From contig NZ_JBQHVU010000010.1 in NCBI RefSeq assembly GCF_052064335.1, positions 23,365-87,364 on the forward strand: DNA of 64,000 nucleotides. Direction: 5' to 3'. A model generated the notes under the pieces. It saw nothing but the letters and a program-made list of their open reading frames with translations. It did no database searches and was not told the DNA's origin. Of this stretch, positions 40,876 to 50,894 are shown piece after piece; position 1 is the first letter of the stretch; the number at the start of each line of letters is the position of its first letter. The DNA is from Weimeria sp002480925. Its GTDB lineage: Bacteria > Bacillota > Clostridia > Lachnospirales > Lachnospiraceae. A program made the translations under genes and the position numbers.

Positions 40876-43173
40876 ATGAAACTTTATAAGACTGGCGTGT
40901 TTCTGTCTGAGGGCAGGGACCTGATCGCGGATGATGGCGAGGCAGAAGCAAGGCTTGCTTCTGTCGGAAAGAGTGCAGACAGACAGAAGGCGGCCTGCGG
41001 TACAATGGCCTATGGAATCCTGAAGAACCATAATACATCAGGCAATATGAAGGAGCTTCAGATCAAGTTCGACAAGCTCACGAGCCATGACATCACATAT
41101 GTAGGGATCATTCAGACAGCAAGAGCCTCAGGACTTACAAGGTTTCCTGTGCCTTATGTCCTTACAAACTGCCATAACAGCCTCTGCGCGGTTGGCGGCA
41201 CTATAAATGAGGACGATCATATGTTTGGCCTTTCATGTGCCAAGAGATACGGTGGTATGTATGTACCACCTCATCAGGCTGTCATCCATCAGTTCGCCCG
41301 TGAGATGCTTGCCTGCAGCGGAAATATGATCCTGGGTTCAGATTCACATACCAGATATGGAGCCTTAGGAACCATGGCTATGGGCGAGGGCGGCCCTGAG
41401 CTTGTAAAGCAGCTCCTTGGCAAGACCTATGATATCAACATGCCGGAGGTCGTGGCTATTTACCTGAGCGGAGCTCCTGTGAAGGGAGTAGGACCTCAGG
41501 ATATAGCTCTAGCCATAATTGGCGAGGTCTTCAAGAAGGGCTATGTGAAGAATAAGGTCATGGAGTTCGTTGGCCCTGGAATAAAGAATCTGTCGGTAGA
41601 CTACCGTATCGGAATCGACGTCATGACGACAGAGACGACCTGTCTTTCGTCCATCTGGGAATGTGATGACAGGACAAAGGAGTTTTACCAGATCCATGGC
41701 AGGGAGGATGATTACAAGCCGCTCCACCCTGCAGATCTCGCATACTACGATGGCTGTGTCGAGATAGATCTTTCACAGATCAGACCAATGATCGCCATGC
41801 CTTTCCATCCATCGAATACATATACGATTGCAGAGCTCAAGGAGAATCTGATGGATATTCTCGAGGAGACAGAGAAGAGAGCAAAGGTTTCTCTTGGCGA
41901 AAAGGCAGAGCTTAAGCTCAAGGAAAAGGTAATAGATGGAAGGCTCTATGTCGATCAGGGTATCATTGCAGGCTGTGCCGGAGGCGGATATGAGAATATC
42001 TGCGATGCAGCTGATATATTAAGAGGAACCTCGATCGGTGATGATGATTTCACATTAAGTGTATATCCTGCATCGACTCCTATCTTTATGCAGCTGGTAA
42101 AGAACGGTGCGGTGGCTGACCTTCTTGCTACAGGTGCCATAGTAAAGACTGCCTTCTGCGGACCTTGCTTCGGAGCAGGAGATACTCCTGCCAACCAGGG
42201 CTTCTCGATAAGACATTCTACAAGGAATTTCCCTAACAGAGAGGGCTCAAAGATCCAGAACGGTCAGATAGCATCAGTTGCGCTTATGGATGCCAGATCA
42301 ATCGCTGCAACCGCAGCGAACAAGGGCTTCCTTACAGGAGCAGACGAGCTTGATGGAGTCGACTTCACCAAGCCTGCATATTATTTTGACGCAGAGATCT
42401 ACAAGAACCGTGTATTTGACAGCCATGGCAAGGCTGATCCTTCTGTAGAGGTGAAGTTCGGACCGAATATCAAGGACTGGCCGCCTATGGTCGCTCTTCC
42501 TCAGAATCTGATCTTAAAGGTCGTTTCGGAGATCCATGATCCTGTGACCACGACAGATGAGCTGATCCCATCAGGAGAGACATCATCCTACAGGTCCAAT
42601 CCTCTCGCACTCGCAGAGTTTGCCCTTTCGAGAAAGGATCCAGGATATGTGGGCAGAGCAAAGGAGGTCCAGAAGATCGAGAAGGCCATTGAGGCTGATA
42701 CCTGTCCGGGAGAAGCAGATGAGGGCTTCCACGATGTGATGAACGCTATCCACACCAGGTTTTCGGATGTAAACAGACATAATGTCGGCGTAGGGAGCAC
42801 GATATTTGCTGTAAAGCCGGGGGATGGTTCCGCCAGAGAGCAGGCTGCCAGCTGCCAGAAGGTACTCGGTGGCTGGGCCAATATTGCCAATGAATATGCG
42901 ACAAAGAGATACAGAAGCAACCTTATCAACTGGGGAATGCTTCCGTTTACGATCCCGGCTGGAGATCTGCCATTTGCACTGGGTGACTACATCTTTATCC
43001 CTGATATTACAGACGCAATCAAGGAAAAGAAGACCGAGATCGAGGCCTATGTCGTAAAGGATGGAGGGCTGACTCCGTTTACGCTGACTATGGGAGAGCT
43101 TACCGATGATGAGAGAGAGATCATCGAGGATGGCTGTCTGATCAATTATTACAGGGCGCAGAAGGATATGTGA
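40876..43173 (+). CDS. Aconitase-family hydratase
   Basis: 765 residues of the aconitase/isopropylmalate dehydratase superfamily. Active-site elements: GSDSHTRYGALGTMAMGEGG near residue 160, cluster-ligand Cys in IAGCAGGGYE and FCGPCFGAG, and the SIRHSTRNFPNREGSK segment. A C-terminal swivel-like domain (about 550-765) completes the fold. Closest in feel to the divergent YbhJ-type hydratases, not canonical AcnA/AcnB, so its substrate may not be citrate. TTGGAGGAATCA precedes the ATG at 40876. Confidence 0.85.
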   Translation: MKLYKTGVFLSEGRDLIADDGEAEARLASVGKSADRQKAACGTMAYGILKNHNTSGNMKELQIKFDKLTSHDITYVGIIQTARASGLTRFPVPYVLTNCHNSLCAVGGTINEDDHMFGLSCAKRYGGMYVPPHQAVIHQFAREMLACSGNMILGSDSHTRYGALGTMAMGEGGPELVKQLLGKTYDINMPEVVAIYLSGAPVKGVGPQDIALAIIGEVFKKGYVKNKVMEFVGPGIKNLSVDYRIGIDVMTTETTCLSSIWECDDRTKEFYQIHGREDDYKPLHPADLAYYDGCVEIDLSQIRPMIAMPFHPSNTYTIAELKENLMDILEETEKRAKVSLGEKAELKLKEKVIDGRLYVDQGIIAGCAGGGYENICDAADILRGTSIGDDDFTLSVYPASTPIFMQLVKNGAVADLLATGAIVKTAFCGPCFGAGDTPANQGFSIRHSTRNFPNREGSKIQNGQIASVALMDARSIAATAANKGFLTGADELDGVDFTKPAYYFDAEIYKNRVFDSHGKADPSVEVKFGPNIKDWPPMVALPQNLILKVVSEIHDPVTTTDELIPSGETSSYRSNPLALAEFALSRKDPGYVGRAKEVQKIEKAIEADTCPGEADEGFHDVMNAIHTRFSDVNRHNVGVGSTIFAVKPGDGSAREQAASCQKVLGGWANIANEYATKRYRSNLINWGMLPFTIPAGDLPFALGDYIFIPDITDAIKEKKTEIEAYVVKDGGLTPFTLTMGELTDDEREIIEDGCLINYYRAQKDM

Positions 43174-43206
43174 GGGGCCAGGGTTTAGGGCCCAGGGCCT
43201 AGAGCG
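43174..43206 (+). repeat. G-rich AGGG heptamer array after the hydratase stop
   Basis: GGGG-CC-AGGG-TTT-AGGG-CCC-AGGG-CCT starting at the stop codon: four G-runs with 3-4-base loops, a canonical G-quadruplex pattern, followed directly by the terminator. Confidence 0.6.
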
Positions 43207-43243
43207 GCAGGTGAAACTGAAATGGTTTCCCTGCTGCTTTTTT
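43204..43243 (+). terminator. Terminator of the hydratase gene
   Basis: GCGGCAGG...TGAAAC pairs with GGTTTCCCTGCTGC with minor mismatches, then six T's. Confidence 0.75.
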
Positions 43244-43278
43244 GATGGAATGTTTTATAAAAGGACAGGTAAAGGATT

Positions 43279-43695
43279 CTACAAAACCATGACAAGAGTC
43301 CCTGCTGTAAGCAGGATTATACCGATCAGGGACTTGAAGGAGAAGTCCTCGTGAAGAAAGATGAAGGCGAGGATTATCGTGATCACTGTACTCATCTTAT
43401 CGACCGGGACGACCTTAGAGGCCTGACCGACCTGCAGGGCACGGTAATAGCACAGCCAGGAGGCGCCGGTCGCCAGGCCGGAGGTGATCAGAAAGACCCA
43501 GCTTTTGCTGCTGATGCTGGCAATCCCCTTGCCGGTATGGGTGATGAATACCATGCCCCAGGCCATTGCCAGGACCACGCAGGTTCTTATTGCGGTAGCA
43601 AGATTAGAATCTACTCCTGCTATACCGATCTTTGCGAGAATTGAAGTAAGCGCCGCGAATACAGCGGAGCCGATTGCGAAAAACAGCCATTCCAT
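43279..43695 (-). CDS. Half-size EamA-family transporter
   Basis: 138 residues, one EamA repeat with about four or five helices, ending L-x-G-x-x-L-I-x-x-G-x-x-L-V. Single-domain EamA proteins of this size act as dimers, in the manner of small multidrug-resistance proteins. Conserved-looking FLHEDFSFKSLIG lies near the C-terminus. No SD is visible before the ATG, but a perfect-spacing promoter lies upstream. Substrate unknown. Confidence 0.82.
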   Translation of the reverse strand: MEWLFFAIGSAVFAALTSILAKIGIAGVDSNLATAIRTCVVLAMAWGMVFITHTGKGIASISSKSWVFLITSGLATGASWLCYYRALQVGQASKVVPVDKMSTVITIILAFIFLHEDFSFKSLIGIILLTAGTLVMVL

Positions 43696-43763
43696 AGTTT
43701 TGGGTTTTGAATTCAGGCACCAGGGCCTGAGTAATGTTATAGTTACTTCTTTGTTTCCTGACT

Positions 43764-43792
43764 ATTATACATTTGAAATCTGGCTTCTTCAA
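43764..43792 (-). promoter_or_regulatory. Promoter of the half-size EamA gene
   Basis: Minus strand TTGAAG (43787-43792), 17-base spacer, TATAAT (43764-43769); leader of about 60 nt. Confidence 0.7.
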
Positions 43793-43804
43793 GAGAAAAT
43801 GACC

Positions 43805-43833
43805 TTGCAGCTTTTGGCGAATTATGTCACAAT
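43805..43833 (+). promoter_or_regulatory. Promoter of the AI-2E-family gene
   Basis: TTGCAG (43805-43810), 17-base spacer ending TGT, CACAAT (43828-43833): an extended -10 promoter, back to back with the leftward one. Confidence 0.55.
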
Positions 43834-43876
43834 GATAGAAAACCAAAAATCAAACGTGACCCAAAGGAGATTATAT

Positions 43877-45256
43877 ATGCCTGATGATAGTTCACAGAGA
43901 AAGAAGCGTGACTGCGAATATCTTTCGCAGGAGGATAATGCGAGGATAAGAGTTATCACAAAGAGGATACTTATCGCAGGACTTGCCCTTATCGCGTTTT
44001 ATTTCCTGATAAAGAGATGGGGAAGCCTGTCGAGTGGATGGGGAGTGATAAAGAAGGTCTTCCAGCCTATAGTATTCGGTCTGGTGATGGCTTATCTTAC
44101 TAATCCTATAATGAAGTTTTTCTACAGGATCATAAACGGGGCTGCGGATGCGGCGGCGAAGCGGCGAAAGAAGCCTAGAAGTCTGCCTCGGGATGGAGGC
44201 CCGGTAAAATGGATAAGGATACTTTCGTCGGTGCTTGCCATACTGGTGATCGTTGTGGCAGTCATTGCATTTATCGGACTAGTAGTGCCACAGTTTGTTT
44301 CGACACTGAATGAGCTTGTGAATAATATCCATGAAAAGGTTCGCGGCGTCATAGACTGGGCGGATAAGATCACCTCCTACCGTTTCAAGGATGTGATGGA
44401 TTCTGCAAGGGATAATAAGAATATCGATAATTCGATAGACAAGCTGGTGGAATTCATTCGCAAATATTTCAACCTTGAGAGCCAGAATCAGATGGTATCT
44501 ACCCTTACCAGATGGGGTATGAGCGTAGGAAAGGTGATCGTGAATCTGGTCATCGGTATCTTCGTCTGCGCCTATGTGCTGATCGACAAGGAGTCATTCA
44601 AGTCATGGACCAAAAAGATCATATATGTGATCTTTCCTTCAAAGACAGCAAACTATGTGATCGAGACCGCCAGAAAGGCAGACGATATCTTCTACGGATT
44701 TATAGTAGGAAAGATAATAGATTCTATAATCATAGGGATCATCTGCTACTTCTTCATGCTGATATTCGGCTTCCCTTATGCGGTCGTCTGCTCGGTTATC
44801 ATAGGAGTCACGAACATCATACCTATCTTCGGACCGTATATTGGTGCGATACCTACGGTTACACTTATATTTGTGAATAACCCTATGCAGGGGATCTATT
44901 TCCTGATCTTCGTGATAATCCTCCAGCAGTTCGACGGCAATTTCCTTGGGCCAAAGATCCTCGGGGATTCGACAGGAGTATCGCCTTTCTGGGTAGTGTT
45001 TGCCATAGTAGTGGGAGGAGGCCTGTTCGGAGTACCGGGAATGATAATCGGAGTTCCTATGGTATCACTTGTCCTCTGGATCATAAGGAGGATATCAGAC
45101 CATTTCCTGAGAAAGCGTGGAATGCCGGTTGCGGCAGAGGATTATGGAAGCCTTGACCGGATCGATACGGCGACCGGGAAGGCTATAATGAAGACAGAGG
45201 AAAAGCGGCATCACAATCAGGCGCTGAAAGGATTTCGTATAAGAAAAAAGAAATGA
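43877..45256 (+). CDS. AI-2E-family transporter
   Basis: 459 residues with about eight membrane helices and a basic cytoplasmic loop (KRRKKPRSLP). The family hallmark segment near the C-terminal third is G-P-Y-I-G-A-I-P, followed by QQFDGNFLGPKILGDSTG (about 350-367). Members export autoinducer-2 or exchange ions; function here is open. AAAGGAGA places the start at 43877, although the frame is open for another 393 bases upstream across the divergent promoters. Confidence 0.88.
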   Translation: MPDDSSQRKKRDCEYLSQEDNARIRVITKRILIAGLALIAFYFLIKRWGSLSSGWGVIKKVFQPIVFGLVMAYLTNPIMKFFYRIINGAADAAAKRRKKPRSLPRDGGPVKWIRILSSVLAILVIVVAVIAFIGLVVPQFVSTLNELVNNIHEKVRGVIDWADKITSYRFKDVMDSARDNKNIDNSIDKLVEFIRKYFNLESQNQMVSTLTRWGMSVGKVIVNLVIGIFVCAYVLIDKESFKSWTKKIIYVIFPSKTANYVIETARKADDIFYGFIVGKIIDSIIIGIICYFFMLIFGFPYAVVCSVIIGVTNIIPIFGPYIGAIPTVTLIFVNNPMQGIYFLIFVIILQQFDGNFLGPKILGDSTGVSPFWVVFAIVVGGGLFGVPGMIIGVPMVSLVLWIIRRISDHFLRKRGMPVAAEDYGSLDRIDTATGKAIMKTEEKRHHNQALKGFRIRKKK

Positions 45257-45303
45257 CAGACAGGTGATAAAGAGCCTTTTAGCCCACTTGTTTCTTTGAC
45301 ATC

Positions 45304-45342
45304 AACCGTTCGCTATGGTACTATATAGTGAGCGGTTTTTTT
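45304..45342 (+). terminator. Terminator after the AI-2E-family gene
   Basis: ACCG-T-TCGCTAT pairs with ATAGTGAGCGGT over a short loop, then TTTTTTT. Confidence 0.8.
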
Positions 45343-45381
45343 GTAAAAGATAAGCAAAAACCCATTATTTGAGGTAACAAA

Positions 45382-47820
45382 TTGGAGAAGACAGAGTACA
45401 AGATAAAGATGGACCAGATGGAGAATCTGGTGCGTCAGGGAGATCTGAATGGCGCGGTGGAAGCTATTTCAGATCTGGATTTCCGCAGGATCAGGAATAT
45501 CAATGTCCTGCTGCGCTCCAGCGATGTCTGCGATATGGCCGGAGAGACGGAAAAGGCAAGGGAGATACTGGAGATAGCGCATGAGAAATCTCCTATGGCC
45601 AGGATGACAATATATAAGCTTGCTCTTCTGTCGGTGAAGCTGGGGGAGTTCGGTGAGGCGGAGGGATACTATCATGAGTTCGTGGATCTGGCTCCGCATG
45701 ACGGACTTCGTTATGTGATCCAGTATACTATAAGGAAGGCACAGGGAGCGGAAGTTGCAGAGCTTATTTCCATACTGGAGGAGCTCTGCAAGGAGGACTT
45801 CATAGACAAATGGGCCTTTGAGCTGGCCTGTCTCTACAGGAAGGCCGGGGATGAGAAGCGCTGCGTGGAGATATGCGATCAGATAGCCCTCTGGTTTGGC
45901 GAGGGAGCATATGTCGAGAAGGCTCTCGAGATGAAGATGCTCTATAAGCCCCTTTCAAAGGATCAGGAGGACCAGTACAGAAGGCTTACCAGTACCGAGC
46001 GCCTTCCGGGCAGGAATGAAGAGAGATCGGATACCATCACCATCCCTAAGGTCGAGCAGACACCTGATTCCTTTGATACGGTAAACCTTCAGGCAGAGAT
46101 CAGGAAGAATATAGAGGAGATCATGCTTGCTACAGAGAAGGGTGAGGTCTCTGCAAATATGGACAATATCATGGACCTTGTCGGAGATATACCATATGTG
46201 ACAGCAGGCGAGAGTGCCCTTGACAAGCATAAGAAGTCTGGCGAGGAGGAGAAGGAGGAGTCAGAGACGCCTATAGAGGATGCCTACCAGCAGTATCTGG
46301 CGGAGGAATATGACGGACAGATGGCTCTTAATCTGACGGCACATGCAGATGATGATCAGATCGAGGGACAGCTCACTATAGATGATGTGCTGGAGGACTG
46401 GGGCAGAAGGGCCAGAGCCATGGAGGCAGCTCTTAATGAAGCCAGACGCAAGGAACTCGATAAGGCCAAGGAGGCAGCCCTTCGCGAGGCCAACCAGATC
46501 ATGGACAGGCTTGTAGATATTTCTCCTCAGCTTGAGGCTGGAGTAGCACCAGAGCAGATCCTGAAGAACGAGTATCTGAAAGAGGAGAGGAAGGATCCTG
46601 ACAGTATAATGGCAGGCGTAAACGACCTCCTTCAGCATAATATCGATTCAATGGCTGATGCAGGTAAGACGACAGAGGCAAAGGAGGCTCCCGAAGAGAC
46701 AGCGGAAGAAAAGCCGGCCAGGCCAGATGAGAGGCCTGCAGAGCAGACTCCTGAGACAGATAAAAGGCCTGCAGAACAGACTCCTGAGACAGATGAGAAG
46801 GAACAGTCAAAGGATAAGGCCGTGGAGCCTGAGGCAGCTTCCGCCGGGAAGGCAGAGCCAGAGGAGAAGATCGAGCCTTCCGGGCAGGCAGCAAAGCCAG
46901 AGGATATGACTCGACAGGCTGACGAGAAGGACTTTGAGCCGACAAGGAATCTTTTGGATATAAGCGGACACAGGACTCAGCTTAGACACGGTATTGATCT
47001 CTCGGGACTTGCTGATGCAATAGAGAATACAGCCCGTGATGAGGTGAAGGTGGAGGAGGATTTCTCTCAGGAGGAAAAGGATGTCCTGACCTACTTTACA
47101 CAGATCCACGGCATGAAGGATCAGCTGCTTCCGGCGCTTGCGACACTGCGTATCAAGAGTGATTCCGATGGTAATATGCGGTCGGGTAATATCACTATTT
47201 CCGGAGGTGATGGCTGCGGCAAGACGACGCTTGCCAGCAGGATGGTTCAGCTCGTGCAGAAATCCACAGGGCATCTCAAGGGAGAGGCCGGAAGGATCTC
47301 CGGAGAGAGCATGAATTCCAAGGATCTGCACAGAATCCTTTCAAGGGTAAAGGGTGGAAGCCTGATGATAGAGAAGGCCGGCGGAATGAAGAATGAGACA
47401 GCCGTATCGCTTTCCCTGCTGATAGACAACGATAAGACAGGAACCCTGTTCATCCTTGAGGATTCTCGTGACAATATGGAAAAGCTGGCCGCCAGATCTC
47501 CAAAGCTCTGGAAATATTTCACCCAGCACATAGAGATACCGGTGATGACGCTTGATGAGCTTGTGAATTTCGCCAAGGTCTATGTGCTCGAGTGCGGATA
47601 TTCAATGGAGGATATGGCGATCCTTGCGCTCTATGACAGGATAGCTATTATGCAGAGCGGTGACAGGGAGGTAGGCCTCGCCGATGTAAAGGATATGATC
47701 GATGAGGCAGTATCCAGATTTAAGAAACGAAGCACCGGCTTCTTCGGACGTTTCTCGACAAGGATGACAGACGGGGACGGAAGACCGATGCTAAGGGAAA
47801 AGGATATAATAGATTTTTAG
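45382..47820 (+). CDS. TPR protein with C-terminal P-loop ATPase domain
   Basis: 812 residues in three parts: TPR-like helical pairs (about 1-190, for example KAREILEIAHEKSPMARM), a long Glu/Lys/Pro/Thr-rich low-complexity linker with EQTPETD repeats (about 430-520), and an AAA-type domain (about 585-800). Walker A is SGGDGCGKTT (about 614); the Walker B candidate is GSLMIEKAGG. Start is TTG, supported by GAGGTAACAAA. Directly upstream of glgB (16-base gap), so a role linked to glycogen metabolism or storage granules is possible but unproven. Role unknown. Confidence 0.7.
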   Translation: MEKTEYKIKMDQMENLVRQGDLNGAVEAISDLDFRRIRNINVLLRSSDVCDMAGETEKAREILEIAHEKSPMARMTIYKLALLSVKLGEFGEAEGYYHEFVDLAPHDGLRYVIQYTIRKAQGAEVAELISILEELCKEDFIDKWAFELACLYRKAGDEKRCVEICDQIALWFGEGAYVEKALEMKMLYKPLSKDQEDQYRRLTSTERLPGRNEERSDTITIPKVEQTPDSFDTVNLQAEIRKNIEEIMLATEKGEVSANMDNIMDLVGDIPYVTAGESALDKHKKSGEEEKEESETPIEDAYQQYLAEEYDGQMALNLTAHADDDQIEGQLTIDDVLEDWGRRARAMEAALNEARRKELDKAKEAALREANQIMDRLVDISPQLEAGVAPEQILKNEYLKEERKDPDSIMAGVNDLLQHNIDSMADAGKTTEAKEAPEETAEEKPARPDERPAEQTPETDKRPAEQTPETDEKEQSKDKAVEPEAASAGKAEPEEKIEPSGQAAKPEDMTRQADEKDFEPTRNLLDISGHRTQLRHGIDLSGLADAIENTARDEVKVEEDFSQEEKDVLTYFTQIHGMKDQLLPALATLRIKSDSDGNMRSGNITISGGDGCGKTTLASRMVQLVQKSTGHLKGEAGRISGESMNSKDLHRILSRVKGGSLMIEKAGGMKNETAVSLSLLIDNDKTGTLFILEDSRDNMEKLAARSPKLWKYFTQHIEIPVMTLDELVNFAKVYVLECGYSMEDMAILALYDRIAIMQSGDREVGLADVKDMIDEAVSRFKKRSTGFFGRFSTRMTDGDGRPMLREKDIIDF

Positions 47821-47836
47821 ATAAGGAGGAAGGGAA

Positions 47837-49750
47837 ATGAGTCATTTCACAGATCTTGATTCGTATCTGTTCGGCCAGGGTACACATTACGATATCTTCA
47901 GGAAGCTTGGATCACACAAGGGGACAAAGGATGGTAAGAAGGGATACTACTTTGACCTCTGGGCTCCTCATGCGAGGATGGTACATGTGATAGGAGAGTT
48001 TAACGGCTGGGACGAGGGCGCCTCACCTATGGAGATGGTCTCGTCAGAGGAGGTCGGAGTCTGGGAATGCTTCATACCGGGGGCCGAAAAGGGACAGATG
48101 TACAAATATCTGATCGACGGCTCGGACGGAGGGAAGCACTATAAGGCAGATCCTTATGCAGAGTATGCGGAGAAGAGGCCTGGGACAGCATCCATACTCT
48201 GGGAGACAGGCGGCTTCGCCTGGACTGACAGGGCATGGATGAAGAAAAGAGAGAACAGCGAGCCTTATTATGAGAACCCTATGTCTATCTACGAGGTTCA
48301 TCCGGGTTCATGGATGAGACATCCGGGGACCGGAGACGAGGGCTTCTATTCCTACAGGGAGTTAGCGGACCGTCTGGTAGACTATGTGACTGAGATGGGC
48401 TACACCCATGTGGAGCTTATGGGCATTTCCGAGTATCCATATGACGGCTCCTGGGGATACCAGGTGACCGGCTACTATGCCCCGACCAGCAGATACGGGA
48501 CACCTCAGGATTTCATGTACCTTGTCAATGCATTCCATAAGAAAAATATAGGAGTGATTCTGGACTGGGTGCCGGCGCATTTCCCTAAGGATGATTACGG
48601 GCTCGCGGATTTCGATGGAGAGCCTCTCTATGAGTACCAGGACCCGAGGAAGGGAGAGCATCCTGACTGGGGCACAAAGATCTTTGACTACGGCCGGACA
48701 GAGGTGAAGAATTTCCTTATAGGCTCGGCAATCAACTGGGCAGAGACCTACCATATAGATGGCCTCAGGGTAGACGCAGTCGCGTCTATGCTCTATCTCG
48801 ACTATGGCAAGCAGGCAGGAGCCTGGATCCCTAATAAATACGGCGGTAATGAAAACCTTGAGGCCATAGCCTTTTTCAAGCATATCAACTCCCTGATGAC
48901 CGGAAGGTACAAGGGCTTTGTGATGATAGCAGAGGAGTCTACAGCCTGGCCTAAGGTGACTACAGATGTGGATCACGACGGACTGGGATTTTCCTATAAG
49001 TGGAATATGGGCTGGATGCATGACTTCCTCGACTATATGCAGCTTGATCCATATTTCCGCAAGGACAACCATAATAAGATGACCTTCGCGATGAGCTACA
49101 ATGAGTATGAGAAGTACATACTGGTGATCTCGCACGACGAGGTGGTTCATCTGAAGAACTCGATGATCAACAAGATGCCTGGCGATGAGCAGGAGAAATT
49201 CAAGAATCTTAAGGCAGGCTATGCCTACATGATGTGTCATCCGGGCAAGAAGCTCCTTTTCATGGGACAGGAATTCGCCCAGACCCATGAGTGGGATGAG
49301 AACCGGGAACTGTCATGGTATGAGCTTGAGAATCCGCTTCACCTGGGCATACAGAACTGGGTCAGAGCACTTCTGCATGTATACAGGAAATATCCTTCAC
49401 TCTGGGAGCAGGATATCAACTGGAACGGCTTCGAGTGGATAAATGCCAACGATAGTTACCGCAGCATATTCAGCTTTGTCCGCAAGAGCAAGGACGGAAA
49501 GAGGAATATCCTTTTCGTAGTAAACATGACTCCTGTGGAATATGCTGATTACAGGGTAGGGGTAGTCTCACGGAAGGCTCATACTCTGGTGCTTGACAGC
49601 GAGGATAGTGAGTTCTACGGTCAGCAAAAGGAGAATATCAGGAAAAAGAAGAACTATATACCGGAGAAGAAGCCATGTGACGGCAGGGATTATTCGATAG
49701 GATATCCGCTGGCGGGATTCGGGGCAGCACTCTTCAGCTTTGACTATTAA
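47837..49750 (+). CDS. glgB: 1,4-alpha-glucan branching enzyme
   Basis: GH13 enzyme making alpha-1,6 branches in glycogen. An N-terminal CBM48-like domain (FDLWAPHARMVHVIGEFNGW) is followed by the catalytic barrel: nucleophile Asp in DGLRVDAVASM (about 312), acid Glu in IAEESTAWP (about 369) and the third carboxylate in SHDEVVHLK (about 433). The C-terminal beta-domain is present; length (637) is normal. No other glg genes are in the window. AAGGAGG lies before the ATG. Confidence 0.95.
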   Translation: MSHFTDLDSYLFGQGTHYDIFRKLGSHKGTKDGKKGYYFDLWAPHARMVHVIGEFNGWDEGASPMEMVSSEEVGVWECFIPGAEKGQMYKYLIDGSDGGKHYKADPYAEYAEKRPGTASILWETGGFAWTDRAWMKKRENSEPYYENPMSIYEVHPGSWMRHPGTGDEGFYSYRELADRLVDYVTEMGYTHVELMGISEYPYDGSWGYQVTGYYAPTSRYGTPQDFMYLVNAFHKKNIGVILDWVPAHFPKDDYGLADFDGEPLYEYQDPRKGEHPDWGTKIFDYGRTEVKNFLIGSAINWAETYHIDGLRVDAVASMLYLDYGKQAGAWIPNKYGGNENLEAIAFFKHINSLMTGRYKGFVMIAEESTAWPKVTTDVDHDGLGFSYKWNMGWMHDFLDYMQLDPYFRKDNHNKMTFAMSYNEYEKYILVISHDEVVHLKNSMINKMPGDEQEKFKNLKAGYAYMMCHPGKKLLFMGQEFAQTHEWDENRELSWYELENPLHLGIQNWVRALLHVYRKYPSLWEQDINWNGFEWINANDSYRSIFSFVRKSKDGKRNILFVVNMTPVEYADYRVGVVSRKAHTLVLDSEDSEFYGQQKENIRKKKNYIPEKKPCDGRDYSIGYPLAGFGAALFSFDY

Positions 49751-49753
49751 AGG

Positions 49754-50872
49754 ATGGACATAAAGAAAAAGAATACAATACTGATAGGAGTCGTATCCGC
49801 CTCACTTATAGCCCTTGTCATAATACTAGCGGGCGTAAGCAGGTTCCGCGCCTATGATTCCTATGAAATCGAGGACAGCTTCCGGATAGAGGGTACGTCC
49901 GGACTTAATTTCCTTCCGTTTGCTGATGGGATACTTGCCTATTCCCGTGATGGGGCGGTCCACTATGAAAAGACAGGAGCGACGGTCTGGAATGAGGCCT
50001 ACAATATGCTCTCTCCGGTCGCAGTGACTAATGGAAGCAGGCTGATAGTCTATGACAGGCAGGGCAGCACTCTTGTCGCCATGTCGGAAGAGAAGGAGCT
50101 GTGGAATGTATCTACCAATCATACAATAGTGGATGCAGCAGTCTCGGCAGACGGGACGGTTGCAGTGCTTTCCCAGGACGGGGAGACAGGATACATAAGC
50201 CTCTATAATGATCAGGGAAAGCAGGCCGGATCCGGCCAGGTCCATCTGGATCAGACCGGATATCCTATGTCACTTGCCATATCAGACGATGGCAAGAGAC
50301 TTATAGTCTCATTCGAGTATCCGGCTGACGGAAGACTTGCGACCAGGGTAAATATCTATGATTTTTCTGAAGATGGCGACAGGCAGAAGGATAATATCAT
50401 GGCCAGCTTCAAATATAAGGATACCGTATGTCCTGAGGTCGCATACTTTTCCGACGGAAGGGCATGTGCCTTTACAGGCAGCGGTGTCAGGATATATTCG
50501 GCTGGCAGGCAAATAAAGGAAGAGGATTATGTAAAGGCCGGATACAATATAGCAGCTGTGGCGGCCGGGAAAACAGGCTTTGCGCTTATCAGGAGGGACA
50601 AGAGCGATAAGGGCGTCATTACAGTATATTCTGACAATGGTAAGGAGGAATTCAGGAGGAATCTTCTTTCCTCATATGAGAGGGTATTTTTCCTGGATGA
50701 CGGGAGAGTGATGATAAAGAGCGGAAGACAGGTGGACATTTTCACAAGGACAGGAAGGAAATGGTTCACATATAGATTTCCGGATCAGGTGGAGGCCTTC
50801 ATTCCAGGAGAGACTCTAAGGGAGTTCTTCCTGGTGCAGCGGGATTCTACACAGATAATAAAGTTAAGCTAA
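49754..50872 (+). CDS. Membrane-anchored propeller-like protein (DUF5711-like)
   Basis: 372 residues with one N-terminal membrane helix (about 9-27) and an extracytoplasmic beta-rich domain of repeated strand-turn units (AVSADGTVAVLSQDG, AISDDGKRLIVSFE), like a beta-propeller. It resembles the DUF5711 group common in Lachnospiraceae; function unknown. It begins three bases after glgB and is followed closely by cvpA, so it belongs to the same transcription unit. Confidence 0.65.
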   Translation: MDIKKKNTILIGVVSASLIALVIILAGVSRFRAYDSYEIEDSFRIEGTSGLNFLPFADGILAYSRDGAVHYEKTGATVWNEAYNMLSPVAVTNGSRLIVYDRQGSTLVAMSEEKELWNVSTNHTIVDAAVSADGTVAVLSQDGETGYISLYNDQGKQAGSGQVHLDQTGYPMSLAISDDGKRLIVSFEYPADGRLATRVNIYDFSEDGDRQKDNIMASFKYKDTVCPEVAYFSDGRACAFTGSGVRIYSAGRQIKEEDYVKAGYNIAAVAAGKTGFALIRRDKSDKGVITVYSDNGKEEFRRNLLSSYERVFFLDDGRVMIKSGRQVDIFTRTGRKWFTYRFPDQVEAFIPGETLREFFLVQRDSTQIIKLS

Positions 50873-50894
50873 GGATATAATAAGAGGAAATAAT

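Noticed and set aside
43484..43876. Longer N-terminus for the AI-2E-family protein
   Set aside because: The open frame crosses two back-to-back promoters and the opposing EamA gene; a good SD supports 43877.
48362..49288. 308-residue antisense frame in glgB
   Set aside because: It lies fully inside a well-conserved gene, has no SD and gives a His/Ile-rich composition typical of an antisense shadow.
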